From contig NZ_CATWFF010000021.1 in NCBI RefSeq assembly GCF_958350005.1, forward strand, positions 1-18,491: a DNA stretch of 18,491 bases, in the 5' to 3' direction. This document shows, one piece after another, positions 1-5,744 of this stretch. Position numbers and translations under genes: made by a program. Position 1 is the first letter of the stretch, and each line of letters begins with the position of its first letter. The stretch is from an uncultured Megasphaera sp. GTDB lineage: Bacteria; Bacillota; Negativicutes; Veillonellales; Megasphaeraceae. The notes beneath the pieces are model-generated. The model was not told where the DNA came from. It made no database searches and saw nothing but the letters and a program-made list of their open reading frames with translations.

Positions 1-87
1 GGAACGAAGAGACGCACAAAACGGAGTGAATCGCTTATGCAATTTGGGAGATACCTGCATAAAGTCGATGTGAAAAGAACGCTTGTG

Positions 88-96
88 TGGTATAAT
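88..96 (+). promoter_or_regulatory. Extended -10 promoter for the SUFU-domain gene cluster
   Basis: The sequence TGG followed by TATAAT (91-96) fits an extended -10 element (TGn-TATAAT). No convincing -35 hexamer lies 16-18 bases upstream, which extended -10 promoters tolerate. Transcription would start near 103, leaving a short leader before the AGGAGGGGG ribosome binding site (about 119-127) and the ATG at 134. Its presence suggests the four-gene cluster starts here and does not continue an upstream operon. Confidence 0.6.
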
Positions 97-133
97 ATAC
101 TATGTATTTGTATAAGATAGGAGGGGGACTAGG

Positions 134-856
134 ATGCGAATCGGTGTGCCGCAGATGCCCCGTTTTTTTTCCATGACTGATGTGAAAAAGATACGGCCTC
201 AGCATCGCGAATACAGCCGGCAGGTACAGGATTATTTTCGGCGTCTCTTTCCGCGGCGGGAATGGAAGCTGATTACAGATCCCGTTGCCAGTCCTCTGGC
301 TGTCGATGTAGAGCTGCTGTATCCGACGGTGGAAGAACCGTTTTATTTGCTCCATACTGTCGGTATGAGTGCAGAGCCCCAGTCCTATCCATCTGGGAGC
401 CTGACGCCTGATCAGGGTGCATACAGCGAATTGTGTCTCATGCTGCCTGCTGACTGGCCCTTTCCGGCGAAGCAGATTTCCCTGTCTGATCCGGCGGCCT
501 GGCCGATCTGGCTGCTTATGGAGCTGGGACGGTTTCCGCACGTCCATCATATGTGGATGTCCTACGGGTTTATGATGCCCAATACGGAGCAATGCCTGCC
601 TTTTTCACGGCTGACGCAGTTTTCCGGTGTCCTGGTCGTGCAGTTTGAAGGTGAGCTGGGCGAGCTGAAAATGAGCGACGGCACGACAGTGGAACTGCTC
701 ATGCCCGTTCCGGTATACTCGGAAGAAATGGCATTGTGCGATAATATCGGCACAGATGCGCTTATTGATGATATTGTAGAAGGGAACGGCGGGTCCTTTC
801 TGGTAGATATGCATCGTCCCAATGTAGGTACCGATGCGTATCAGAAGAATAAATAA
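134..856 (+). CDS. Suppressor of fused (SUFU)-domain protein
   Basis: This 240-residue cytoplasmic protein has no signal peptide or membrane segment. It matches the bacterial SUFU-like family in overall pattern: YSELCLMLPADWPF (about 98-111), WPIWLLMELGRFPH (about 122-135), a W-x-SYGFMMPN segment where the family usually has a G-H-T/N turn, and a late VPVYSEEMALCDNIGTDALI stretch typical of the C-terminal half. Bacterial members such as Bacillus YqcF act as antitoxin or immunity proteins, and others have no known role. No adjacent toxin-like gene is visible, so an immunity role cannot be claimed. The start at 134 is supported by a strong ribosome binding site 6 bases upstream. It is first in a plus-strand cluster, 20 bases before the FAD-subunit gene. 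The family assignment is from memory of the motif pattern. Confidence 0.72.
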   Translation: MRIGVPQMPRFFSMTDVKKIRPQHREYSRQVQDYFRRLFPRREWKLITDPVASPLAVDVELLYPTVEEPFYLLHTVGMSAEPQSYPSGSLTPDQGAYSELCLMLPADWPFPAKQISLSDPAAWPIWLLMELGRFPHVHHMWMSYGFMMPNTEQCLPFSRLTQFSGVLVVQFEGELGELKMSDGTTVELLMPVPVYSEEMALCDNIGTDALIDDIVEGNGGSFLVDMHRPNVGTDAYQKNK

Positions 857-876
857 CTGCCAAGGGGGGAAGTATA

Positions 877-1701
877 ATGATTACTAGCGAGACGACTGTA
901 GTACCGGAGAGTCCGGCTGAAGCCTATGCAGTATACCACGATGCTGGTTCTGCCGTGTTTCTGGCCGGTTCCCAGGGGCTGCAGCATAAACATGATCACT
1001 ACGATGTTGCTGTTGATTTATCCCGTATCGGTCTGAATCAAATCGAAGATCGAGACGATGAAATTGCTGTAGGTGCCATGGTGACGATGGCCGGCCTGGA
1101 ACAGTCGCCGCTGGTACGGGATATTGCCGGCGGAGCCATTTGCCGCTGCCTTGGTGAGGTGAAAGACCGTACATGGAAACGGAAAAGCACGATTGGCGGC
1201 CTGGTGGCAGCGAAGCCGCCTTTTTCTGAATTACTGCCGGTGCTGCTGTCGCTTACGGTTGATGTTGCGCTGCAGGACAAGGGCAGAATGAATCTGAATG
1301 ACTATCTGTCCTGCCCGCCTATGGGTGAGATGATCAGTCACATTGTTATTGCCCGGGAAGTGGTCTATACGGCGTATGCCGCATATCGGATGGTGCCGAC
1401 AGATGAGCCCTATCTGACCGGGGCCGTGTCGCTGTATGGCGATGATACGTGGCGCATTGTCGTCGGCGGTCGTCCCGGCGTAGCTGCTCTGGCCCGGACT
1501 GCCAGTGATGAGCTGACGGAAAAAGGGATGGCCGTACGGGAAAATGTAGCCCGACTGGCCAGTGAAGAACTGGAATTCGGCAATTACGGAACCAGTTCGG
1601 AACAGGAGCGGCGCAGTCTGACAGTGGATATGGTGCGCCAGCTGATTAAAGCGGCCTGGAAAGGACACAGTGCGCAGCTGCAGTCCATGAAAAAGAAATA
1701 A
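877..1701 (+). CDS. FAD-binding subunit of the molybdenum hydroxylase (xanthine dehydrogenase) family
   Basis: This 274-residue protein resembles the medium (FAD) subunit of molybdopterin hydroxylases (XdhB/CutM/CoxM type), which passes electrons between Fe-S centres and NAD+. Visible landmarks are an N-terminal FLAGSQGL segment (about 29-36), where family members have the FAD pyrophosphate loop AGGTDL; AVDLSRIGLNQI followed by IAVGAMVTMAGLEQ; the STIGG-LVAAKPPFSELLPVLLSL segment (about 107-130); and a C-terminal CO-dehydrogenase flavoprotein-like domain containing TGAVSLYGDD and IVVGG. The loop has lost the usual G-T-D residues, so FAD binding may be altered. A GGGGGGAAG ribosome binding site precedes the ATG. 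No molybdenum or 2Fe-2S subunit gene is nearby; the next gene is yqeC, which supports a link to selenium-dependent molybdenum hydroxylases. The partner subunits must be elsewhere or missing. Confidence 0.8.
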   Translation: MITSETTVVPESPAEAYAVYHDAGSAVFLAGSQGLQHKHDHYDVAVDLSRIGLNQIEDRDDEIAVGAMVTMAGLEQSPLVRDIAGGAICRCLGEVKDRTWKRKSTIGGLVAAKPPFSELLPVLLSLTVDVALQDKGRMNLNDYLSCPPMGEMISHIVIAREVVYTAYAAYRMVPTDEPYLTGAVSLYGDDTWRIVVGGRPGVAALARTASDELTEKGMAVRENVARLASEELEFGNYGTSSEQERRSLTVDMVRQLIKAAWKGHSAQLQSMKKK

Positions 1702-1732
1702 CTGGATGTGTATAAAAAAGGAGGAGCAGACC

Positions 1733-2497
1733 ATGTTTCAGGATAATCGCTGGCTGCGGATGCTGCAGCCAGGCATTACGGCTATTGTCGGTGCCGGCGG
1801 CAAGACAACTGTATTGGAACGGCTGGGGACATATGGCCATGGCGGCAACTTGCCTATTATGGTCAGCAGTACGGTCCCCATGGACAGTACCCGTATTGAT
1901 AATGTAGAACCCTTTGATGTCATCTGCACAGAAGATGTGGAAAAGGGGGAAGCTTTTTGTGCCGAACGCATTGCCGGCGGTCATGTGCCGGCCTGGTTCT
2001 GGGGACTTGACGGAGAAGACCGGTATATCGGTCTTCCGACAAAAGTGATTGAACAGATTAAGCAGCATCATCCGGCCTGGTATATCCTTATTGAAGGGGA
2101 TGAAGCAAAAGACAAGTGGCTGAAGGCGCCGCTGCCAGATGATGTGCCTCTGCCGGCTAACTGCGATACGGTCATTGGCGTACTGAATCTGCAGATGCTG
2201 GGCAATTCTCTGTCGCCGGAAAAGGTCGAAGGCATTGATACGGCTCTTACAATTATGGGCCGGGCTAAAGGTGCCATCATTACGCCGGCGATGCTGGCCA
2301 AACTGATTATGCATCCCCGCGGTATGTTCCGCGGCATGCCGTGTAAGCGGGTTCTGTTCTGTACGGGATATAATGCCGTACAGCACCGCATGACGGAGGC
2401 GTTATTGGATGAACTGGAAGGCTTTGGTCTGGCTGCCAGCGTACTGGCTGACGGCTATCGGGAAACCTGCACGATTCGCCAATACGTAGCATATTAA
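1733..2497 (+). CDS. yqeC: Selenium-dependent molybdenum hydroxylase accessory protein YqeC
   Basis: This 254-residue protein resembles YqeC, found with selenium-dependent molybdenum hydroxylases and thought to help mature their cofactor; its biochemistry is poorly defined. Landmarks are a P-loop-like GAGGKTT (about 20-26), SSTVPMD where homologues carry TTTxK/M, and IEGDEAKDKWLKAP (about 121-134), corresponding to the family signature EADGAKGRPLKAP. After this comes a DTVIGVLNLQMLGNSLSPEKV block that is also typical. An in-frame ATG at 1706 is rejected because AAAGGAGG (about 1717-1724) lies 8 bases before the ATG at 1733. The stop codon overlaps the next start by one base (TAATG), so translation of the deacetylase is probably coupled to this gene. 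Confidence 0.85.
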   Translation: MFQDNRWLRMLQPGITAIVGAGGKTTVLERLGTYGHGGNLPIMVSSTVPMDSTRIDNVEPFDVICTEDVEKGEAFCAERIAGGHVPAWFWGLDGEDRYIGLPTKVIEQIKQHHPAWYILIEGDEAKDKWLKAPLPDDVPLPANCDTVIGVLNLQMLGNSLSPEKVEGIDTALTIMGRAKGAIITPAMLAKLIMHPRGMFRGMPCKRVLFCTGYNAVQHRMTEALLDELEGFGLAASVLADGYRETCTIRQYVAY

Positions 2498-3384
2498 TGA
2501 AGCAGGTAAGTAAACTGCTGCTGGGCTGCGTTTTCATCGCAGCCCTGGCTGTTGGCGGCGTATTTCTGTATCAGGCCCAGCATCGCCTGGACAGTCCCGC
2601 TGAAAAGCCGGCAGAACCGGCAGCGTCTCTTCAGGTTGCGTATATAGGTGATGACTTTTCTCTGCCGGCAGTGGATAATGAACTGCCTGTATACGACAAG
2701 TACACAGAAGCCATGCGGAAAGAAAAAGGCCTTCCTTTGTCGTACGGCGGCAAGCGTGAATATTTTTACGGAGAACGGGTAGCCTATCTGACCTTTGATG
2801 ACGGCCCGAACCGTGAAAATACGAGCCGCATACTGGACATATTATCTCGGGAAGGAATTCATGGAACGTTCTTTTTGACGGGACAAAACGTAGAACGCTA
2901 TCCTGATGTGGTCAAGCGCATTTATCAGTCCGGCAATGCCATTGGCATGCATTCGTACAGTCATGACTACAAGAAAATATATGCCTCGCCTCAGGCATAT
3001 ATGCAGGAAATGGCGCAAACAGAAGAACTGATTTATCAGGCCATTGGCGTGCGGCCTATTATTTCCCGGGCGCCAGGCGGTACATCGGGACACTTTACAA
3101 AGGAATACTGGCAGGCACTGTCCGATCGCGGCTATATTGAAGTTGGCTGGAATGCACTGACAGGAGACGCCGACGGCACGGGAAAAACGGCGGCAGCAGA
3201 AGTGGAAAACCTGAAGTCTCAGCTGCAGGCAAGACCGTATTTACATTCCCATTTAATTATATTAATGCATGATGCTTCCGGCCACGAAGCGACAGTACAG
3301 GCTTTGCCGGAAATTATCCGCCTGCTCCGCTCGCAGGGCTATACCTTCCGCGTCGTCACGACAGCCGTCCCGCAGCCATGGTAA
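2497..3384 (+). CDS. Membrane-anchored polysaccharide deacetylase (NodB family)
   Basis: This 295-residue protein has a short basic N-terminus and one hydrophobic segment (about 7-25) that acts as an uncleaved signal anchor or signal peptide, then a spacer and a NodB homology domain (about 95-290). The catalytic motifs of carbohydrate esterase family 4 are complete: TFDDGP (99-104, catalytic base and metal Asp), HSYSH (152-156, metal-binding His pair), RAPGG (191-195), WNA (218-220) and LMHD (256-259, catalytic His). These enzymes remove N-acetyl groups from peptidoglycan or other surface glycans outside the cytoplasmic membrane; peptidoglycan N-acetylglucosamine is the most likely substrate here. 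The gene starts inside the yqeC stop codon. No terminator is visible after it; readthrough would run into the attenuator at 3616-3695. Confidence 0.9.
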   Translation: MKQVSKLLLGCVFIAALAVGGVFLYQAQHRLDSPAEKPAEPAASLQVAYIGDDFSLPAVDNELPVYDKYTEAMRKEKGLPLSYGGKREYFYGERVAYLTFDDGPNRENTSRILDILSREGIHGTFFLTGQNVERYPDVVKRIYQSGNAIGMHSYSHDYKKIYASPQAYMQEMAQTEELIYQAIGVRPIISRAPGGTSGHFTKEYWQALSDRGYIEVGWNALTGDADGTGKTAAAEVENLKSQLQARPYLHSHLIILMHDASGHEATVQALPEIIRLLRSQGYTFRVVTTAVPQPW

Positions 3385-3400
3385 AATCATAAAGTTGTCC

Positions 3401-3430
3401 TTGACAGGGCAGGGCCTTTCGGTATACAAT
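3401..3430 (+). promoter_or_regulatory. Promoter of the ACT-domain gene leader (copy A)
   Basis: A TTGACA -35 (3401-3406) and a TACAAT -10 (3425-3430, within TATACAAT) are separated by 18 bases. The start point would be near 3437. The same -35 and the GGTATACAATGAC core recur in front of the aromatic operon at 5395-5426, so promoter and leader appear to be one duplicated unit. Confidence 0.8.
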
Positions 3431-3474
3431 GACGACAACAAATTTTAATGAAGGACACAAGGGAGACCATCCAA

Positions 3475-3624
3475 ATGAAAGAGATGTCGCAGGTGCTGCA
3501 TGAAATTGCATATGTCTTTACGTACTTTAGCTGGAGCAGCTTTTTTGCTGGCGCCGGCTATTTTGCGTACATCCAATTTCATCGACAGGACAACGACATG
3601 AGACGGCTTTTCGCTGCAGCCTGA
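3475..3624 (+). CDS. Aromatic-rich leader peptide A (attenuator control peptide)
   Basis: This 49-residue ORF starts with ATG at 3475, 9 bases after GGGAG (3461-3465), and ends with TGA at 3622-3624. Residues 13-35 contain 11 aromatic residues in 23: Y13, F15, Y17, F18, W20, F23, F24, Y29, F30, Y32 and F35. The peptide aligns without gaps over residues 1-35 with the leader peptide at 5485-5637. A 25-base block (3510-3534) spanning Y13 to W20 is identical in both. The position between promoter and terminator and the run of Tyr/Phe/Trp codons indicate a control peptide on which ribosomes slow when aromatic aminoacyl-tRNA is scarce. A small hydrophobic membrane peptide is the alternative, but the attenuator around it argues against that. 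Confidence 0.82.
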   Translation: MKEMSQVLHEIAYVFTYFSWSSFFAGAGYFAYIQFHRQDNDMRRLFAAA

Positions 3625-3695
3625 AGCAAGATGCTGAGGAATGGGGAAAAGCATTGGAGGAATCGAAAGCAGGCTCATGGCAGCCTGCTTTTTTT
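3616..3695 (+). promoter_or_regulatory. Transcription attenuator A (antiterminator/terminator switch)
   Basis: Three elements follow the aromatic codons. First, GCAGCCTG at 3616-3623 overlaps the leader stop codon and exactly copies the 3' arm of the terminator (3680-3687). Its AGCCTG (3618-3623) can therefore pair with CAGGCT (3670-3675) to form an antiterminator. Second, a small hairpin pairs GATGCT (3630-3635) with AGCATT (3650-3655). Third, the terminator lies at 3666-3695. A ribosome reaching the stop codon would cover 3616-3623 and allow termination. A ribosome stalled on the aromatic codons would leave it free to form the antiterminator. The pairings are read by eye and no folding energy was calculated. 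Confidence 0.7.
3666..3695 (+). terminator. Rho-independent terminator of attenuator A
   Basis: The stem AAAGCAGGCT (3666-3675) pairs perfectly with AGCCTGCTTT (3682-3691) across a 6-base loop, and the T-run covers 3689-3695. It sits 21 bases before the ATG of the ACT-domain gene and ahead of its ribosome binding site, so it must act as a regulated terminator. Confidence 0.88.
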
Positions 3696-3716
3696 GTGTA
3701 GAAATGGAGGACAACT

Positions 3717-4127
3717 ATGTTGCATCAGGTTTCTGTATTTGCAGAAAACACGAAGGGAGCCCTGCACCGTATGACGACGGTGCTGGCAGAAAATGGCATT
3801 AATATTTATACGATGCTGGCTAATGACAGCGCAGAATTCGGCATTATCCGCCTTATTGTGACAGATCCGGAAAAAGCGCTGGTCAAGCTGAAAGAAGCAG
3901 GCTATCAGTGCCGCATGGACCGGGTTATTGCCATTGACATGGCCGATACGCCAGGGAGTCTGGACGGGATTCTGGCCAATTTGGAAGCAGCTAACGTCGG
4001 CGTCGATTACCTGTATATTTCGTTCAACCGCAAGACCGTTACGCCTGTAGCTGTATTCAGAACACGGGAACCGGAAGCAGAAACATTCCTGCGCGGCAAA
4101 GGCTATGTACTGCTCGATACGATTTAA
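3717..4127 (+). CDS. Tandem ACT-domain protein, probable aromatic amino acid sensor
   Basis: This 136-residue soluble protein is built of two ACT-like units of the beta-alpha-beta-beta-alpha-beta type. Unit 1 (about 1-66) carries VSVFAENTKGALHRMTTVLAENGINIYTM, the classic ligand-binding turn before the first helix. Unit 2 (about 67-136) carries AIDMADTPGSLDGILANLEAANVGVDYLYI. There is no attached enzyme domain. Stand-alone tandem ACT proteins usually bind amino acids and act as regulators; in other bacteria related proteins lie beside phenylacetate-CoA ligase or indolepyruvate oxidoreductase genes, neither of which is present here. GGAGG (3706-3710) sets the start. The gene is transcribed alone behind a leader that reads aromatic aminoacyl-tRNA supply, so an aromatic ligand is a reasonable inference, but its partner is unknown. 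Confidence 0.8.
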   Translation: MLHQVSVFAENTKGALHRMTTVLAENGINIYTMLANDSAEFGIIRLIVTDPEKALVKLKEAGYQCRMDRVIAIDMADTPGSLDGILANLEAANVGVDYLYISFNRKTVTPVAVFRTREPEAETFLRGKGYVLLDTI

Positions 4128-4134
4128 TTTTACT

Positions 4135-4190
4135 GCATAAAAATACCCTCGCTTTTCTCGTCAATGAGAAGAGTGAGGGTATTTTTATGC
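4135..4190. terminator. Bidirectional terminator between the ACT-domain gene and aroG
   Basis: A long inverted repeat begins GCATAAAAATACCCTC and ends GAGGGTATTTTTATGC, with a mostly paired CTTTTCTC/GAGAAGAG interior and a small TCAA-type loop. A-tracts on one side and T-tracts on the other let it terminate both the plus-strand ACT gene and the minus-strand aroG gene, whose stop is at 4198-4200. Confidence 0.9.
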
Positions 4191-4197
4191 CCGGCGA

Positions 4198-5232
4198 TTA
4201 TACCAGGTCGGCTAATTCCAGAATGAGGCGTTCCGTTTTTTCCCAGCCCAGACAGGGGTCGGTAATGGATTTGCCATACGTTCCTTCTGTAATTTTCTGA
4301 TTGCCGTCTTCAATGTAGCTTTCGATCATGAGGCCTTTGACCAGACGGCGGATATCGCTGCACATATGGCGGCTGTGCATGACGTCTTTGGCGATACGGA
4401 TCTGTTCGAGATATTTTTTTCCGGAATTGGCATGGTTCGTATCGACGACGACGGCCGGATTGGCCAGCTTCCGTTCTTCGTAGGCTTCCAGAACGGCGTG
4501 AAGGTCTTCATAGTGGTAGTTGGGCAGGCTGTTGCCGAAATTATCCACATAGCCGCGCAGGATGGCATGGGCCAGGGGATTGCCCTGGGTGCGGACTTCC
4601 CAGCCGTGAAACAGAAATTCCTGCGAATGCTGGGCAGCGGCAATGGAATTGAGCATGACCGAAATATCGCCGGACGGCGGGTTTTTCATGCCTACGGGAA
4701 TGCCGACGCCGCTGGCAATCATGCGGTGGAGCTGGTCTTCGACGGAACGGGCGCCGACGGCAGCGTACGACAAGATATCTGACAGATACCGGTATACTTC
4801 GGGATAGAGGATTTCTTCAGCGCACGTAAATCCCGTTTCTCTGGCAATGCGGGCGTTCATTTCCCGAATGGCAATAATACCGCCCAGCATGTTTTCCTTG
4901 CCTTCCGGATCAGGCTGGTGCAGCATGCCCTTATAGCCGACGCCGATGGTACGGGGCTTGTTCGTATAGACGCGGGGAACGATAAACAGCTTGTCGGCGA
5001 CTTTTTCCTGCACCCCTTTCAGGCGATGGACGTAATCGACAACGGCGTCTTCGTTATCGGCAGAACAAGGGCCGATGACGAGGAGAAAGCGGTCGTCAGC
5101 GCCGGTAAAGATGTTTTTGAGCACACCATCGCGGGCTGCTTTGAGCTCCTGTACGTGTTTGTCGAGCGGAAACTGTTCCATCAGATCCTGCGGTGATGGC
5201 AGTTTTCGGATGAATTCGATTTGGATTCCCAT
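4198..5232 (-). CDS. aroG: 3-deoxy-7-phosphoheptulonate (DAHP) synthase, type I-alpha
   Basis: This 344-residue enzyme joins phosphoenolpyruvate and erythrose 4-phosphate to make DAHP, the first step of the shikimate pathway. It belongs to the E. coli AroF/G/H (I-alpha) subclass: VIGPCSADN (about 52-60, with the metal-binding Cys), NKPRT-x-GYKG for phosphate binding, GARSVEDQLHRM, and TNHANSGKKY near the C-terminus. The N-terminal extension before the barrel, where this subclass binds its feedback inhibitor, is present, so inhibition by an aromatic amino acid is likely. AGGAGGG lies 7 bases before the ATG. The gene has its own promoter and lacks the aromatic leader. It is divergent from a second, unrelated-subclass DAHP synthase at 5745. 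Confidence 0.95.
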   Translation of the reverse strand: MGIQIEFIRKLPSPQDLMEQFPLDKHVQELKAARDGVLKNIFTGADDRFLLVIGPCSADNEDAVVDYVHRLKGVQEKVADKLFIVPRVYTNKPRTIGVGYKGMLHQPDPEGKENMLGGIIAIREMNARIARETGFTCAEEILYPEVYRYLSDILSYAAVGARSVEDQLHRMIASGVGIPVGMKNPPSGDISVMLNSIAAAQHSQEFLFHGWEVRTQGNPLAHAILRGYVDNFGNSLPNYHYEDLHAVLEAYEERKLANPAVVVDTNHANSGKKYLEQIRIAKDVMHSRHMCSDIRRLVKGLMIESYIEDGNQKITEGTYGKSITDPCLGWEKTERLILELADLV

Positions 5233-5273
5233 GGGTATTCCCTCCTGTGGCAGTAGATGTACAGTCTTGCGAA

Positions 5274-5299
5274 TGAGTTACGAATACAGACTGAGTTAC
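5274..5299. repeat. Direct repeat in the aroG 5' region, possible operator
   Basis: TGAGTTAC occurs at 5274-5281 and again at 5292-5299, 18 bases apart (close to two helical turns). The repeats lie just downstream of the aroG -10 element at 5305-5310, around the expected start point near 5298. The position would suit a repressor site, but no known binding-site consensus is matched. Confidence 0.35.
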
Positions 5300-5304
5300 A
5301 GCAT

Positions 5305-5332
5305 ATTATAGCACAGACTTTTTTTTTGTAAA
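5305..5332 (-). promoter_or_regulatory. aroG promoter
   Basis: On the minus strand, TTTACA (5327-5332) and a perfect TATAAT (5305-5310) are separated by 16 bases that include an A-rich tract. Transcription would start near 5298, about 65 bases before the aroG ATG. The divergent aro operon promoter lies about 60 bases further to the right, so the two DAHP synthase genes share one intergenic region. Confidence 0.75.
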
Positions 5333-5394
5333 TATATTCGGCAGGACAAGCCTCTTTTTATGTAAACGAAATGAAAAACTTTAGGTCAATTGTA

Positions 5395-5423
5395 TTGACA
5401 ATCTGGCAGGACGGGTATACAAT
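5395..5423 (+). promoter_or_regulatory. Promoter of the aromatic amino acid operon (copy B)
   Basis: TTGACA (5395-5400) and TACAAT (5418-5423) are separated by 17 bases, close to the ideal sigma-70 arrangement. The start point would be near 5430, giving a leader of roughly 315 bases before the aroF start codon. Confidence 0.82.
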
Positions 5424-5484
5424 GACAACAACACATTTTGAAAGGCACAGCACCATATAGCGTGCCTGAGGGAGATCAATCGCC

Positions 5485-5637
5485 ATGAACAGTATGTCAC
5501 TCGTACAACATGCAATTGAATATGTCTTTACGTACTTTAGCTGGGGCTACTTTTATTTTAGCGCTGGCTATTTTTGCTACGACAAATTCAATAGTTGCAA
5601 TGTACGCATGAGACAACTTCAGCCGATTGTGCCATAA
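5485..5637 (+). CDS. Aromatic-rich leader peptide B (attenuator control peptide)
   Basis: This 50-residue ORF starts with ATG at 5485, 10 bases after AGGGAG (5469-5474), and ends with TAA at 5635-5637. Residues 13-35 hold 13 aromatic residues in 23: Y13, F15, Y17, F18, W20, Y22, F23, Y24, F25, Y29, F30, Y32 and F35 (six Tyr, six Phe, one Trp). It is colinear with leader peptide A. The aromatic block and an M-R-x-L segment are kept, while the remaining C-terminal part diverges. The position directly upstream of the aromatic operon and its terminator points to a control peptide sensing charged tRNA-Tyr, tRNA-Phe and possibly tRNA-Trp. Confidence 0.87.
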   Translation: MNSMSLVQHAIEYVFTYFSWGYFYFSAGYFCYDKFNSCNVRMRQLQPIVP

Positions 5638-5720
5638 TTTTCTGGTAAAACGCCGGTATGGCAGATACAGGATTACAGGGTGAACGCATTCAGACAGGCT
5701 CATGTGAGCCTGTTTTTTTT
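5621..5720 (+). promoter_or_regulatory. Transcription attenuator B of the aromatic operon
   Basis: Downstream of the aromatic codons, TGCCATA (5630-5636, overlapping the leader stop codon) pairs with TATGGCA (5657-5663) as a 7-base stem. The terminator hairpin follows at 5692-5720. A possible antiterminator joins AGCC (5621-5624) and TGT (5628-5630), around a 3-base bulge, to ACAGGCT (5694-5700) of the terminator 5' arm. This is weaker than the equivalent pairing in leader A, so the exact switch in this copy is uncertain even though the overall order of elements is the same. Confidence 0.6.
5692..5720 (+). terminator. Rho-independent terminator of attenuator B
   Basis: AGACAGGCTC (5692-5701) pairs with GAGCCTGTTT (5706-5715), with one G-T wobble, around an ATGT loop. 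A run of eight T covers 5713-5720. It lies 24 bases before the aroF start codon and only 7 bases before the AAAGGAGG ribosome binding site, so all operon transcripts must pass it. Confidence 0.88.
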
Positions 5721-5744
5721 ATGGAAAAAGGAGGACTACCGATC

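Noticed and set aside
1..120. Open plus-strand frame from the left edge to a TAG at 118-120.
   Set aside because: It runs through the TATAAT promoter at 91-96 and shows no recognisable protein features. The other two frames close at 27 and 73, so which one, if any, is the end of an upstream gene cannot be decided.
35..592. Minus-strand ORF of 185 codons antisense to the SUFU-domain gene.
   Set aside because: It crosses the promoter and most of a gene with recognisable family motifs, and its translation is low-complexity and rich in Arg, His and Pro.
3475..3624. Leader peptide A (and its counterpart at 5485-5637) read as a small membrane protein because of its hydrophobic aromatic core.
   Set aside because: Both copies lie between a promoter and an intrinsic terminator placed just before a gene, and the strongest conservation is in the aromatic codons, which fits a control peptide better. 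A membrane peptide is not fully excluded.
4366..4782. Plus-strand ORF of 138 codons inside the aroG region.
   Set aside because: It is the antisense shadow of a well-recognised DAHP synthase, with no ribosome binding site or family motifs.
5677..5687. AGGGTGAACGC in leader B resembles the T-box consensus (AGGGTGGNACCGCG).
   Set aside because: It lacks a G and a C of the core TGGNACC, the other leader has no such sequence, and no specifier stem I is apparent. The conserved aromatic leader ORF explains the region better.
5497..5703. Minus-strand ORF of 68 codons over leader B, with partial similarity to a minus-strand ORF at 3445-3714 over leader A.
   Set aside because: The similarity follows from the duplicated plus-strand leader. 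Both antisense ORFs cross terminators and lack good ribosome binding sites.
5658..5744. N-terminal extension of aroF from an in-frame ATG at 5658.
   Set aside because: It would translate through the attenuator terminator and lacks a suitable ribosome binding site, while the ATG at 5745 has AAAGGAGG and begins the known regulatory domain.
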